The notes beneath the pieces are model-generated. The model searched no databases, was not told the origin of the DNA, and worked only from the letters and a program-made list of their open reading frames with translations. This document shows positions 34,479-42,805 of a stretch of DNA of 64,000 bases, piece after piece. A program made the position numbers and the translations under genes. Origin of the DNA: TWA4 sp051879195. Lineage in GTDB: Bacteria; Bacillota; Clostridia; Lachnospirales; Lachnospiraceae. The stretch covers positions 1 to 64,000 of the forward strand of contig JBJELO010000208.1 in NCBI GenBank assembly GCA_051879195.1, read 5' to 3'. Every line of letters begins with the position of its first letter. Position 1 is the stretch's first letter.

Positions 34479-35111
34479 ATGAGACAGATTTTGTGTTTTG
34501 GAGATTCCAATACCTGGGGACTGGTTGCCGGTACCATGAAGAGGCATCCCTGGAGTGAAAGGTGGACAGGGATTCTTCAGGAGAGACTGGTGAATCAGGA
34601 TATTCGGATTGTAGAAGAAGGGCTTTGCGGGAGAACAACAGTATTTGAAGATGAAAGAAGAGGCGGCCGCCGGGGAGCGGATGTCTTTCCTGTGCTGCTG
34701 GAAACACATGCGCCTGATCTGACTGTTATCATGCTGGGGACCAATGACTGCAAGGCGGCCTACGGGGCTACAGCGGATGAAATCGGACAGGGAATCGAGC
34801 TTTTACTGGATCAGCTTGACAGATACGCGCCGGAAAGCAGGACACTTCTGGTGTCTCCGATCCATCTTGGCAATCAGGTGTGGAAGGATGAATATGATCC
34901 GGAGTTTAATTCGGAATCGGTAAAAACATCAAGGGAGCTGAAACGGGTGTACGGAAAGATCGCCGGGAAACACCGGATAGAATTTATGGCGGCTTCCGAT
35001 TATGCACGGCCAAGTGATGCCGATATGGAACATCTGGATAAAAACGGACATCTGGCGCTGGCAGATGCCATGTACCGGAAGATTGCCGGGATGCTGCAGG
35101 TGGCAGGATGA
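34479..35111 (+). CDS. SGNH/GDSL-family hydrolase (arylesterase type)
   Basis: 210 residues, no signal peptide. Block I FGDSNTWG with the nucleophile Ser, block III GTNDCK with the oxyanion Asn, block V DADMEHLDKNGH with Asp and His. GDSNTWG plus EEGLCGRTT matches the TAP/arylesterase-like branch that includes acyl-CoA thioesterase and arylesterase enzymes. Its stop overlaps the azlC start by 4 bp, so translation is coupled. A link to branched-chain amino acid export is only contextual. Confidence 0.93.
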   Translation: MRQILCFGDSNTWGLVAGTMKRHPWSERWTGILQERLVNQDIRIVEEGLCGRTTVFEDERRGGRRGADVFPVLLETHAPDLTVIMLGTNDCKAAYGATADEIGQGIELLLDQLDRYAPESRTLLVSPIHLGNQVWKDEYDPEFNSESVKTSRELKRVYGKIAGKHRIEFMAASDYARPSDADMEHLDKNGHLALADAMYRKIAGMLQVAG

Positions 35112-35806
35112 AAAAAGAAATTCTGCTCAGATCCTTCACAGCATCCCTGCCTATTATGTGCAGTTATCTGTTTGTCAGCATGGCATATGGAATTATGATG
35201 GAAGAAGCGGGATTTGGCTGGTATTATTCTTTGCTGATCAGCATGACGGTTTATACGGGAGCTTTTCAGTTTGTACTGATTACGTTTCTCAGCAGCGGTG
35301 CTTCCCTGCTGACCATCGGCCTGACGGCGCTCCTTATGAACAGCAGACAGACCTTTTACAGCCTGTCATTTATCGATACTTTCAAAAAGATGGGCAGAAA
35401 GAAACTTTACATGATTCATACCATGACGGATGAAACCTATGCGGTCAACTGCTCCCTGAATATGGAGGAGCATGACAAAGAGGAAGTGATGTTTCATGTA
35501 GCTCTCTTCAGCAGATGCTACTGGATGATCGGTGCAGTGGCGGGCGGCATTATGGGACAGATCATTCCTTTTGAACTGGAAGGAATCGATTTCTGCATGA
35601 CTGCCCTGTTTGTCATTATCTTTATCGATCAATGGGAAAAAACGGAGAATCACAAGCCGGCACTGACCGGCCTGGGAGCGGGAATCATCTGCCGTCTTCT
35701 GTTTGACAAAAACAGTTTTATGCTTCCCGCCCTGCTTCTCACATCCGGCCTGCTGCTGGCACAGCAGAAAAGAAAGCGGGAAACCGCGGTGAGCGGGGAG
35801 GTATAG
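35108..35806 (+). CDS. azlC: AzlC-family branched-chain amino acid permease
   Basis: 232 residues, multiple membrane segments. SLPIMCSYLFVSMAYGIMMEEAGFGWYYSLLISMTVYTGAFQFV is the characteristic AzlC start; LMNSRQTFYSLSFID and DETYAVN follow. AzlC is the large subunit of a two-part exporter for branched-chain amino acids or analogues with AzlD. Overlaps the SGNH gene by ATGA and is followed by azlD after 5 bp. Confidence 0.93.
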   Translation: MKKEILLRSFTASLPIMCSYLFVSMAYGIMMEEAGFGWYYSLLISMTVYTGAFQFVLITFLSSGASLLTIGLTALLMNSRQTFYSLSFIDTFKKMGRKKLYMIHTMTDETYAVNCSLNMEEHDKEEVMFHVALFSRCYWMIGAVAGGIMGQIIPFELEGIDFCMTALFVIIFIDQWEKTENHKPALTGLGAGIICRLLFDKNSFMLPALLLTSGLLLAQQKRKRETAVSGEV

Positions 35807-35811
35807 AATCC

Positions 35812-36135
35812 ATGAGTCGTGAAATGATTTTTCTGGCTGTTTTTATATCTGCAGCCTGTACATTTTTTCTGCGTGCACTGCCGTTTCTGGCTTTTCATGG
35901 AGAAAAACGAATCCCGGAATCGCTGGAACAGCTGGGGCTGGTACTGCCTGCAGCGATCATGGCAGTACTGATCGTATACTGTCTGAAGGATATCGGAGAT
36001 GATTTTCCACACATATTTGTGCCGCGGATCTTGTCCGTGGCGGTGGTGGCGGGCAGTTATAAATGGAAACATAATACGATGGCAAGCATACTGCTGGGGA
36101 CACTGTGCCATATGGCTCTGCTGAGAATTTTGTAG
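35812..36135 (+). CDS. azlD: AzlD-family branched-chain amino acid transport protein
   Basis: 107 residues with about four membrane segments, the normal AzlD size. TFFLRALPFLAFHGEKRIPESLEQLGLVLPAAIMAVLIVYCLKD is the family signature. It forms the small subunit with AzlC. Its TAG stop is also the first three bases of a 71-bp dispersed repeat, so the repeat is fused to the end of the gene. Confidence 0.93.
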   Translation: MSREMIFLAVFISAACTFFLRALPFLAFHGEKRIPESLEQLGLVLPAAIMAVLIVYCLKDIGDDFPHIFVPRILSVAVVAGSYKWKHNTMASILLGTLCHMALLRIL

Positions 36136-36203
36136 TTACTGTTCAGAGCCAGTCTGGAAAACACTGCGTGTTTCCTCGGTGCGGCGCATCTGCCAAATAG
36201 ATT
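36133..36203 (+). repeat. 71-bp dispersed structured repeat, copy 2
   Basis: Matches 7786-7856 at 64 of 71 bases. It begins on the azlD stop codon. The hairpin AAACAC-TGC-GTGTTT is identical; the second stem changes from GGCG/CGCC to GGCG/TGCC, which still pairs through G-T. Confidence 0.85.
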
Positions 36204-36260
36204 CAGGCAATAACAGCAATATACTGTAGTAAATTAGTCCAGAAAGTTTCGTGCAAAATA

Positions 36261-36289
36261 TTGCAATATAATGTAAAATGAGTTATAAT
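36261..36289 (+). promoter_or_regulatory. Rubredoxin promoter
   Basis: TTGCAA (36261-36266), 17 bp, TATAAT (36284-36289), about 55 bp before the rubredoxin start. Confidence 0.7.
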
Positions 36290-36342
36290 ATCTGTGCAAT
36301 TTCATTATGGATGCAATGATAAAAGAAGGAGGATGAGCGTCT

Positions 36343-36498
36343 ATGAAGTATGTATGTGAAGTTTGCGGATGGGAATATGATGAAGAACAGGGATATCCCG
36401 AAGGCGGTATCGCTCCCGGTACAAAGTGGGAAGATGTTCCTGAAGATTTTGAGTGTCCCGATTGCGGCGTAGGTAAAGATCAGTTCGAAACTGCATAA
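36343..36498 (+). CDS. Rubredoxin
   Basis: 51 residues, too short for common ORF cut-offs. MKYVCEVCGWEYDEEQGYPE contains the first CxxCG knuckle (Cys5, Cys8), and CPDCG the second (Cys38, Cys41), which bind a single iron. The core PGTKWEDVPEDFECPDCG is textbook rubredoxin. AAGGAGGATG lies upstream. It carries electrons, for example to rubrerythrin and flavodiiron proteins, both encoded near 59-63 kb. It has its own promoter and terminator. Confidence 0.97.
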   Translation: MKYVCEVCGWEYDEEQGYPEGGIAPGTKWEDVPEDFECPDCGVGKDQFETA

Positions 36499-36549
36499 TT
36501 GCCCGGAATGCCGGAAGACTGGATTTGAAATAAGTGAATATAGTGAAAG

Positions 36550-36593
36550 AGACCTGCCGTACGCGTAATCGACACGCTGCGGCAGGTCTTTTT
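36550..36593 (+). terminator. Rubredoxin terminator
   Basis: AGACCTGCCG (36550-36559) pairs with CGGCAGGTCT (36580-36589), followed by Ts. Confidence 0.92.
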
Positions 36594-36594
36594 G

Positions 36595-37040
36595 TCACCG
36601 GATTTCGTAAGGCTGGAAAATCCGTCGGAAAAGAAAGGATTCCACGTAGGTAAATGCAGAAAAGCCGATTACACATCCCAGAATCAGTACGAAAAAAGCA
36701 GTATAAACTGAGTACATGCACAGAAAGAGAACAGGGATATTCAGCAGGACCAGAAGAAAAAAGGAGCGGTACTGCGTTACGATCATAAAAGTCCGCCTGC
36801 CGGAATAAAGACGAGAAATGCAGCAGTTGCCTGCAGAAAGTTTTCGCGAAACGCATGAACATAGTTTTTACTGATATAGGATTCTTCGTCATGTACAACT
36901 TTCATGCTGACGGAAAAGAGTGCCGTCAGCGAAGCACCGATCGTGATGATTGGAAGCGAAGTCAGCAGAAAAAGAAAATTCAATACCAGAAGATCCATCA
37001 GTCTGGAAAGCACATCCATGATTTTAAATTCCTGAGTCAT
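36595..37040 (-). pseudogene. Broken YesL-like (DUF624) membrane protein gene
   Basis: Two overlapping frames read as the two ends of one YesL/DUF624 protein. 37040-36783 gives EFKIMDVLSRLMDLLVLNFLFLLTSLPIITIGASLTALF (N-terminal half, 85 residues). 36786-36595 gives the C-terminal part ending RRIFQPYE (63 residues). Intact homologues are about 200 residues, so roughly 50 residues in the middle plus the reading frame are lost. YesL proteins usually sit in sugar-uptake clusters, which fits the solute-binding-protein remnant behind the beta-galactosidase. Two small separate proteins are possible but less likely. Confidence 0.7.
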
Positions 37041-37151
37041 AATGAAAAACCACCTTTCTTTATATTAAATAGTCCCGGTGCAGAACGGGCTTTTAACTAT
37101 TATATCCGATATGAGATGGAAATGCAATTATAACCGGTTAAAAAATAAAAT

Positions 37152-37325
37152 AATTTTACTTACAAACAGTTTACATCAATAAACGTGAAAACTGAAAAAT
37201 ACAAAAAAATATAGAATATATGCATAAAAAACAGGCGTTAATTTTAAACAAAACCACAAAAATTATATGTTTTAGTAAAAATATGTAAGTAAAATATTGA
37301 CATTTACTAATAAAAAATGTATTCT
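37152..37325 (+). promoter_or_regulatory. Beta-galactosidase promoter region with nested inverted repeats
   Basis: TTGACA (37297-37302), 17 bp, TATTCT (37320-37325). ATTTTACTTAC (37152-37162) and GTAAGTAAAAT (37285-37295) are exact inverted copies 122 bp apart, and TTAGTAAA and TTTACTAA flank the -35. These may be operators allowing looping. The 315-bp stretch is very AT-rich and carries no gene. Confidence 0.6.
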
Positions 37326-37355
37326 TATACCAGAAAAACATTGAGGAGGGTAATA

Positions 37356-40300
37356 GTGAAAAGGGTAAAAAAACGCTGGGAAAATGAAGAGCTTCTTCAG
37401 ATAGGACGGCGGGAAGTTCATACCGATTTCAGCAGAGCCGGAGCGGACGGTTTCAGACTTTCTTTGAATGGAAGCTGGAAGTTTCTGTATCTGAAAGCGC
37501 CGGAGTATTCACCGGAAGGATTCTGTGAAGAAGAGTTTGCCGATGCGTGCTGGGATGATCTGGAGGTTCCTTCCTGCTGGCAGCTGAAAGGTTATGGGTA
37601 TCTGCATTATACCGATGTATGGTATCTGTTTCCCATTCATCCCCCGTTTGTGCCGTCGGAAAATCCCACCGGAATTTACCGGAGGACAGTGACAGTGCCG
37701 GAGACATGGACGGGAAGACGGAATATCCTTCGGTTTGACGGAGTCAGCAGCGCTTATGATGTCTGGGTGAACGGTATCCATGCCGGGTACAGCAAAGTCA
37801 GCCGCCTGTCGGCGGAATTTGACATCACAAAGCTGCTTCGTACCGGGGACAATCAGATCACGGTGCGGGTTTACCAGTGGTCCGACGGAACCTATCTGGA
37901 ATGTCAGGACATGTGGTGGTACAGCGGCATTTTCCGTGATGTGACGCTGATCAGCGAACCGGAATGCGGTGTAATCGATTATGTGACAGAGGCATCTCTG
38001 GATGACACATATAGAAATGGTATTCTGGAACAGCAGGTGGAAGCATCGAAGGAAGCGGACTGTATTGCATGGGAACTGAGGAATGTGGAGGGAAACGTGC
38101 TGCACGCCGGAACAGAGGAACTGACGGAAGGGAAAGTGTCGATCCGGACGGAGGTCGGACCGGTTCAGCCCTGGAGTGCCGAGATCCCCTGTCTGTACGA
38201 GCTGAAACTGAACCTGCTGAAGCAGGGGGAAGTGATGGATTGTGTCTCGGTTCGCACCGGCTTCAGAAAGATTGAAGTAAAAGGTGAGAATTTTACGGTT
38301 AATGGAAAGGCAATTCTGCTGAACGGCGTGAATCTGCATGATTTCAGCCCCACAGGAGGAGCCTGCGTGGATCCCGGCGTGGTAGAAGAAGATCTGCGGA
38401 TGATGAAGCAGCATAACATCAATGCCATCCGCTGTTCCCACTATCCGAAGATGCCGTATTTCTATGAGCTCTGTGACCGTTACGGGTTCTATGTAATTGA
38501 CGAGGCAGATCTGGAGACCCATGGGTTTGAATGGATTCAGAAATACGAATGGCTGAATGATGAGCCTTCCTGGAAAGCAGCCTACTGCGACCGCAGTACA
38601 CGTATGGTGAAGGAACACAGAAATCACCCCTGTATTCTCATGTGGTCTCTGGGGAATGAATCTTCTACCGGAGCGAATTTTACAGCGTCTGCAGAGGCCA
38701 TCCGCAGTCTCGATTCTTCCCGGCTGATTCATTACGAAAGCGATTATGGGGCGGAGATTACCGATGTCTATTCAACTATGTACACGCGTCTGGATGGGAT
38801 GAAACGCATCGGGGAGAGCAATGACTGCCACGGAAAACCGCATATTCTGTGTGAATACGGACATGCCATGGGGAACGGACCGGGCAATCTGGAAGAATAT
38901 CAGGAGCTGTTCCATACTTACAAAAGACTGCAGGGCGGATTCATCTGGGAATGGTACGACCATGGGATTCAGGCAAAAGATGAGCGGGGGCATATCACCT
39001 GGCGTTACGGCGGCGATTTCGGTGATCAGCCCAACAATTCCAATTTCTGCATGGACGGCCTGATGCGGCCGGATCGGGTACCTTCCACGGGACTGGTCCA
39101 TTACAAGCAGGTCATTGCACCGGTTAAAGCGGAAGCAGTGGATCTGAAGGAAGGAAAAATCCGGCTCAGAAATCTGAATTATTTCCGCTCTCTTGAGGAT
39201 GTATCTCTTCGCTATCAGATCATGCATGATGACTGTGTCGATCTGGAGGGAATCACAGAGCATCTGGAGATCGGACCGCAGGAGGAACAGATCGTGACTC
39301 TGCCCCATACGCCGGAGACGGTACTTGCAGGCACCGATTACTATCTGAATCTGACTTTTGTGTACAATCGGGATATGGACTTTGCACCCTGCGGACATGA
39401 AATTGCAAAAGCGCAGTTTCTGCTTCCTGTGTACAGGGAAATGATAAAAGAAGTTCCGAAAACGGCAGAATATGCTGGAAAAATGGTTGGCAGAATCGCG
39501 TTAAACGAGACAAATGTCCGGGCGGAAATTACCGGAGAAACGTTCCGGGTGGTATTTGACCGGGTGACCGGACAGCTTCTGACTTACGAAAAAGACGGAA
39601 AAATGCGGATCGTAAGCGGACCGGTACTGAATCTGAGAAGAGCCACCATAGACAACGACATGTATAAGGTGGGAGACTGGCACGGTAAATATTTCCTGCA
39701 GAAGCAGCAGGAGCAGTTGGAGGCATTCCGGGCGGAGATGATTGAAGCAGACGGGGAAACGTATGCCCGGGTTTCTGTGGATACGCATTTTTCACCGCTT
39801 TCCATGGCATTTGGCTTCAAAGGACACTACGTATATCGGATTTACGCAGATGGAACGATGGAACTGGATCTGAACATGAACGGTTTCAAATACAGCAGCT
39901 TCGTGCCGGAATTCATTCCCAGAATCGGAATTGAGATGAAGCTTCCCGGGGAAATGCGCCGGGTTGCCTGGTACGGTCTGGGACCGGAAGAAAATTACTG
40001 CGACATGAAATCAGCTTCTGTCATGGGCGTTTACCGCAGCGATGTGGACGGTATGCATGTGGAATACGCCATGCCTCAGGAAAACGGCCACCGTGGGCAG
40101 GTTAAATGGCTGGCAGTGGGTGATGAACAGGAAAGCCTGCTGATCTGTGCCGGTGGGGAAGTGGAAATCGATGTTCATGATTATACCATCGATGCACTGG
40201 AGAAAGCAAAGCATGTGGGCGAGATCAGACGGTGTCCGGAAACCATCGTCCACATTGATGCAAAACATTCCGGCCTGGGAACCAATGCCTGCGGAGAAGA

Positions 40301-40412
40301 GCAGACCTATGCCAATAAAACAAGGCTGAATGATTACGCTATGAAACTTGTGTTTAAGTGTACGGATAATGATTCACTTATCAGGGAAAGTAAGAAAGTC
40401 AAGGTGAGATAA
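37356..40412 (+). CDS. lacZ: Beta-galactosidase, glycoside hydrolase family 2
   Basis: 1018 residues. Jelly-roll domain with YPFxxxxP-like FPIHPPFVPSENPTGIYRR, Ig-like domain, TIM barrel with acid/base Glu in WSLGNES (codon 38658) and nucleophile Glu in CEYGHAMGN (codon 38853), and a C-terminal beta-sandwich typical of LacZ (LGPEENYCDMKSA, TYANKTRLNDY). It splits beta-galactosides inside the cell (no signal peptide). GTG at 37356 with GAGGAGGG upstream is chosen; the ATG at 37317 lies inside the promoter spacer. Probably induced by a sugar. Confidence 0.96.
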   Translation: MKRVKKRWENEELLQIGRREVHTDFSRAGADGFRLSLNGSWKFLYLKAPEYSPEGFCEEEFADACWDDLEVPSCWQLKGYGYLHYTDVWYLFPIHPPFVPSENPTGIYRRTVTVPETWTGRRNILRFDGVSSAYDVWVNGIHAGYSKVSRLSAEFDITKLLRTGDNQITVRVYQWSDGTYLECQDMWWYSGIFRDVTLISEPECGVIDYVTEASLDDTYRNGILEQQVEASKEADCIAWELRNVEGNVLHAGTEELTEGKVSIRTEVGPVQPWSAEIPCLYELKLNLLKQGEVMDCVSVRTGFRKIEVKGENFTVNGKAILLNGVNLHDFSPTGGACVDPGVVEEDLRMMKQHNINAIRCSHYPKMPYFYELCDRYGFYVIDEADLETHGFEWIQKYEWLNDEPSWKAAYCDRSTRMVKEHRNHPCILMWSLGNESSTGANFTASAEAIRSLDSSRLIHYESDYGAEITDVYSTMYTRLDGMKRIGESNDCHGKPHILCEYGHAMGNGPGNLEEYQELFHTYKRLQGGFIWEWYDHGIQAKDERGHITWRYGGDFGDQPNNSNFCMDGLMRPDRVPSTGLVHYKQVIAPVKAEAVDLKEGKIRLRNLNYFRSLEDVSLRYQIMHDDCVDLEGITEHLEIGPQEEQIVTLPHTPETVLAGTDYYLNLTFVYNRDMDFAPCGHEIAKAQFLLPVYREMIKEVPKTAEYAGKMVGRIALNETNVRAEITGETFRVVFDRVTGQLLTYEKDGKMRIVSGPVLNLRRATIDNDMYKVGDWHGKYFLQKQQEQLEAFRAEMIEADGETYARVSVDTHFSPLSMAFGFKGHYVYRIYADGTMELDLNMNGFKYSSFVPEFIPRIGIEMKLPGEMRRVAWYGLGPEENYCDMKSASVMGVYRSDVDGMHVEYAMPQENGHRGQVKWLAVGDEQESLLICAGGEVEIDVHDYTIDALEKAKHVGEIRRCPETIVHIDAKHSGLGTNACGEEQTYANKTRLNDYAMKLVFKCTDNDSLIRESKKVKVR

Positions 40413-40414
40413 AA

Positions 40415-40618
40415 GGTGATTCTTTCTTTGGTGAGGAAAATATCTATGAACTGTTTATCGAAAACGGTAAAAATGTTGCAGATATTCCGATTTCTCCCAA
40501 TGCTCTGGAAGCAAGCGATTCCATCGGAGCAGCTGTTTCTAAGATTTTCTTAAACGGTGAGGATGTGGAAAGCACCATGAAATCCCTCCAGTCAGAACTG
40601 GAGAGCAAATTCCAGTAA
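40415..40618 (+). pseudogene. C-terminal remnant of a sugar ABC solute-binding protein
   Basis: Immediately after the beta-galactosidase stop, an open frame without start codon reads GDSFFGEENIYELFIENGKN and continues to SIGAAVSKIFLNGEDVESTMKSLQSELESKFQ, then TAA. This is the usual C-terminal end of extracellular sugar-binding lipoproteins (the DVESTMKSLQSEL helix). About 67 of some 430 residues remain. A sugar ABC transporter gene was probably deleted here, with the enzyme retained. Confidence 0.8.
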
Positions 40619-40648
40619 ACTTTTCTCAACCGGTAAAGTTCTCCTGAA

Positions 40649-40677
40649 AAAGCCGGGAAACAGATTCCTGCGGCTTT
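40649..40677 (+). terminator. Terminator-like hairpin behind the remnant
   Basis: AAAGCCG-GGAA pairs with TTCC-(TG bulge)-CGGCTTT. It probably was the terminator of the lost binding-protein gene. Confidence 0.6.
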
Positions 40678-40727
40678 CATAAGGAGCAAAAGATAGAACA
40701 AAGTAAAATCCCGGCGGAATGACGGGT

Positions 40728-40757
40728 AAAAAAGGGGCATTTTTATGCCCTTTTTTT
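40728..40757 (+). terminator. Intrinsic terminator
   Basis: GGGGCAT, TTTT loop, ATGCCC then seven Ts, with an A-run before the stem (potentially bidirectional). Confidence 0.9.
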
Positions 40758-40851
40758 AACAGAATATGATATACTTCTTGTAGAACTCCTGAGCAGGCTG
40801 TCAGAAGCGGATTTCCAGAGATGTCTACAAGAGAGCAGAATGGAGATTTGT

Positions 40852-41742
40852 ATGAAGAAATATCTGGGTATTTTGGGTCTTTTGACTGTTACCATTATAT
40901 GGGGAGGCGGATTTGCGGCCAGCGATATGGCGCTGGAGACAATGACGCCGTTTCAGATTATGGCAGTTCGTTTTCTGATTGCTGCGGTGCTGATGACAGT
41001 TCTGGGTAGAAAACAGATTCCGACGATTACAAGGGAAGAGGTACGGTGCGGATTCTGGCTGGGAACGGCGCTGTTTGCAGGTTTTGCGCTTCAGATCATC
41101 GGACTGCAGTACACGACTGCATCGAAAAATGCGTTCCTGACAGCTACGAATGTGGTATTTGTTCCGTTTATCGCACTGTTCATTTATCGCAAAAAGATTG
41201 AAATCAAAAGTCTGATCGGTGCGGGAATGGCAATTGTGGGAGCGGGCATATTATCCTTGCAGAGCGATTTTTCCATCGGAATCGGCGACGGGCTTACGCT
41301 GCTGTGTGCCGTTGGGTTTGCCTTTCAGATCTTTCTTACAGGTGAATACGTGGGCAGAATCCGGCCGTCGGTGCTGAATTTTCTGCAGATGATGACGGCC
41401 TGCGTGCTTTCGGTTATCGGCCTGGTGGCGACGGGTGGATTTCATTTTCAGCCGTCTGTGAAAAGTATGCTGGCGGTGCTCTATCTGGGTGTGGTGAGTA
41501 CGACAGTGTGCTATCTGCTCCAGACAGTGTCTCAGAAATATGTGGACGAAACGAAATCTGCGATTATCCTTTCCATGGAGTCTGTCTTCGGCATGCTGTT
41601 TTCCGTGCTGCTTCTGCATGAAAGCGTTACCGCGCGCATGGTGATCGGTTCTGCAATGATTCTGGCAGCAGTTCTGGTATCTGAAATTCAGCTTCCCCGG
41701 AAGACAAAGATGGAAGCAGGTGCACAGGAGAGTTTAATATAA
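40852..41742 (+). CDS. EamA/DMT-superfamily transporter
   Basis: 296 residues, ten membrane segments in two EamA repeats. LTVTIIWGGGFAASDMALETMTPFQIMAVRFLIAA and GLQYTTASKNAFLTATNVVFVPF are typical; TVSQKYVDETKSAIILSMESVFGMLFSVLLLHE closes the second repeat. Likely a metabolite or amino acid exporter. The ATG at 40852 (TGGAG 6 bp upstream) is preferred over one 12 bp earlier. Its TAA stop is the first triplet of a dyad repeat. Confidence 0.9.
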   Translation: MKKYLGILGLLTVTIIWGGGFAASDMALETMTPFQIMAVRFLIAAVLMTVLGRKQIPTITREEVRCGFWLGTALFAGFALQIIGLQYTTASKNAFLTATNVVFVPFIALFIYRKKIEIKSLIGAGMAIVGAGILSLQSDFSIGIGDGLTLLCAVGFAFQIFLTGEYVGRIRPSVLNFLQMMTACVLSVIGLVATGGFHFQPSVKSMLAVLYLGVVSTTVCYLLQTVSQKYVDETKSAIILSMESVFGMLFSVLLLHESVTARMVIGSAMILAAVLVSEIQLPRKTKMEAGAQESLI

Positions 41743-41767
41743 CAGTTCAGCCCCTGCTGAACCGTTA
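41740..41767. repeat. TAACNGTTCAGC dyad, second family copy
   Basis: TAACAGTTCAGC (41740-41751), CCCT, GCTGAACCGTTA (41756-41767), 11 of 12 pairs. It starts on the EamA stop codon and shares its core with the palindrome at 21753. Confidence 0.8.
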
Positions 41768-41790
41768 CAGAATTTTGAGGGTGGGAATAT

Positions 41791-42786
41791 ATGGCAACAA
41801 TTAAAGATATTGCGGCAAGAGCGGGAGTATCAATCGCAACGGTGTCCAGAGTGCTGAATCATGATGAGACATTGAATGCCCAGGCCGAAACGAAAAAGCG
41901 GATTTTTGAAATCGCAGAAGAACTGGAGTATGAACCGAAAGCGCAGAAAAAAAGGAAAAAGAAACTGAAAATCGGCGTTTTTTATTCTTACTCTCCTCAG
42001 GAGGAGCTGGAGGATCCCTATTATCTGTGCATCCGTCTTGCTATTGAGAAACGTCTGGAGGAAGAGGGCTACCGGAAGCAGGCGGTTACGCTGGAGGATA
42101 CCGGGGACAGCCTGGCCGGCGTGGACGGTATCATCTGTTCCGGCACGTTCAGCAGAACTATGGTGGAGCAGATCGGAAGCTGGGAAAAACCGGTGGTTTT
42201 CATCGATTCCTGTCCGGATCTGACCCGGTTTGACGCCGTTGTGGTGGATTATCAGCAGGCAGTCACAGGGATACTTGATTTTCTGATTGAAAACGGACAC
42301 AGAAAGATCGGCTTTATCGGCTGTGTGGAAGAGGACAGGGACGGAGAACGGCTGAGAGATCCGCGCAGCATTATTTTCAGGGAATACCTGGAAGGAAAAG
42401 GGCTGTATCATCCCGAATATGTGAAAAGGGGACGGTGTCATGCCAGATACGGCTACAGTCTGCTGAAGGAACTGCATGAGGAAGGGAATCTTCCGACGGC
42501 TCTCTTTGTGGCAAATGATTCCATGGCGGCAGGATGCTATAAAGCGGTATATGAACTTGGAATGTCTGTGCCGGAGAATATCAGCATCGTTGGCTTCAAC
42601 GATATTCCTGCTGCAAAATATATGATTCCTCCTTTGACAACAGTCCGCCTGTATATGGAATTTATGGGAGAATATGCGGTGCATATGCTGGAAGAACGGC
42701 TGCTGAACGGACGGAATATCTGCGTGAAGGTGACGGTGCCCACCAGATTGTATGTGCGGGACAGTGTGAAAAAAATGATTCAATGA
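41791..42786 (+). CDS. LacI-family transcriptional regulator
   Basis: 331 residues. HTH MATIKDIAARAGVSIATVSRVLNHDETLNAQAETKKRIFEIAEEL; linker; sugar-binding-type core with NISIVGFNDIPAAKYMIPPLTTVRLYMEFMGEYAVHML. It resembles LacI/EbgR-type regulators of galactoside genes (the core starts LKIGVFYSYSPQEELEDPYY). It is only 1.4 kb from the lacZ gene and directly upstream of the M42/FGGY genes, so either may be its target. Confidence 0.92.
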   Translation: MATIKDIAARAGVSIATVSRVLNHDETLNAQAETKKRIFEIAEELEYEPKAQKKRKKKLKIGVFYSYSPQEELEDPYYLCIRLAIEKRLEEEGYRKQAVTLEDTGDSLAGVDGIICSGTFSRTMVEQIGSWEKPVVFIDSCPDLTRFDAVVVDYQQAVTGILDFLIENGHRKIGFIGCVEEDRDGERLRDPRSIIFREYLEGKGLYHPEYVKRGRCHARYGYSLLKELHEEGNLPTALFVANDSMAAGCYKAVYELGMSVPENISIVGFNDIPAAKYMIPPLTTVRLYMEFMGEYAVHMLEERLLNGRNICVKVTVPTRLYVRDSVKKMIQ

Positions 42787-42805
42787 TTGTGGGGTGCAGT
42801 GAACG

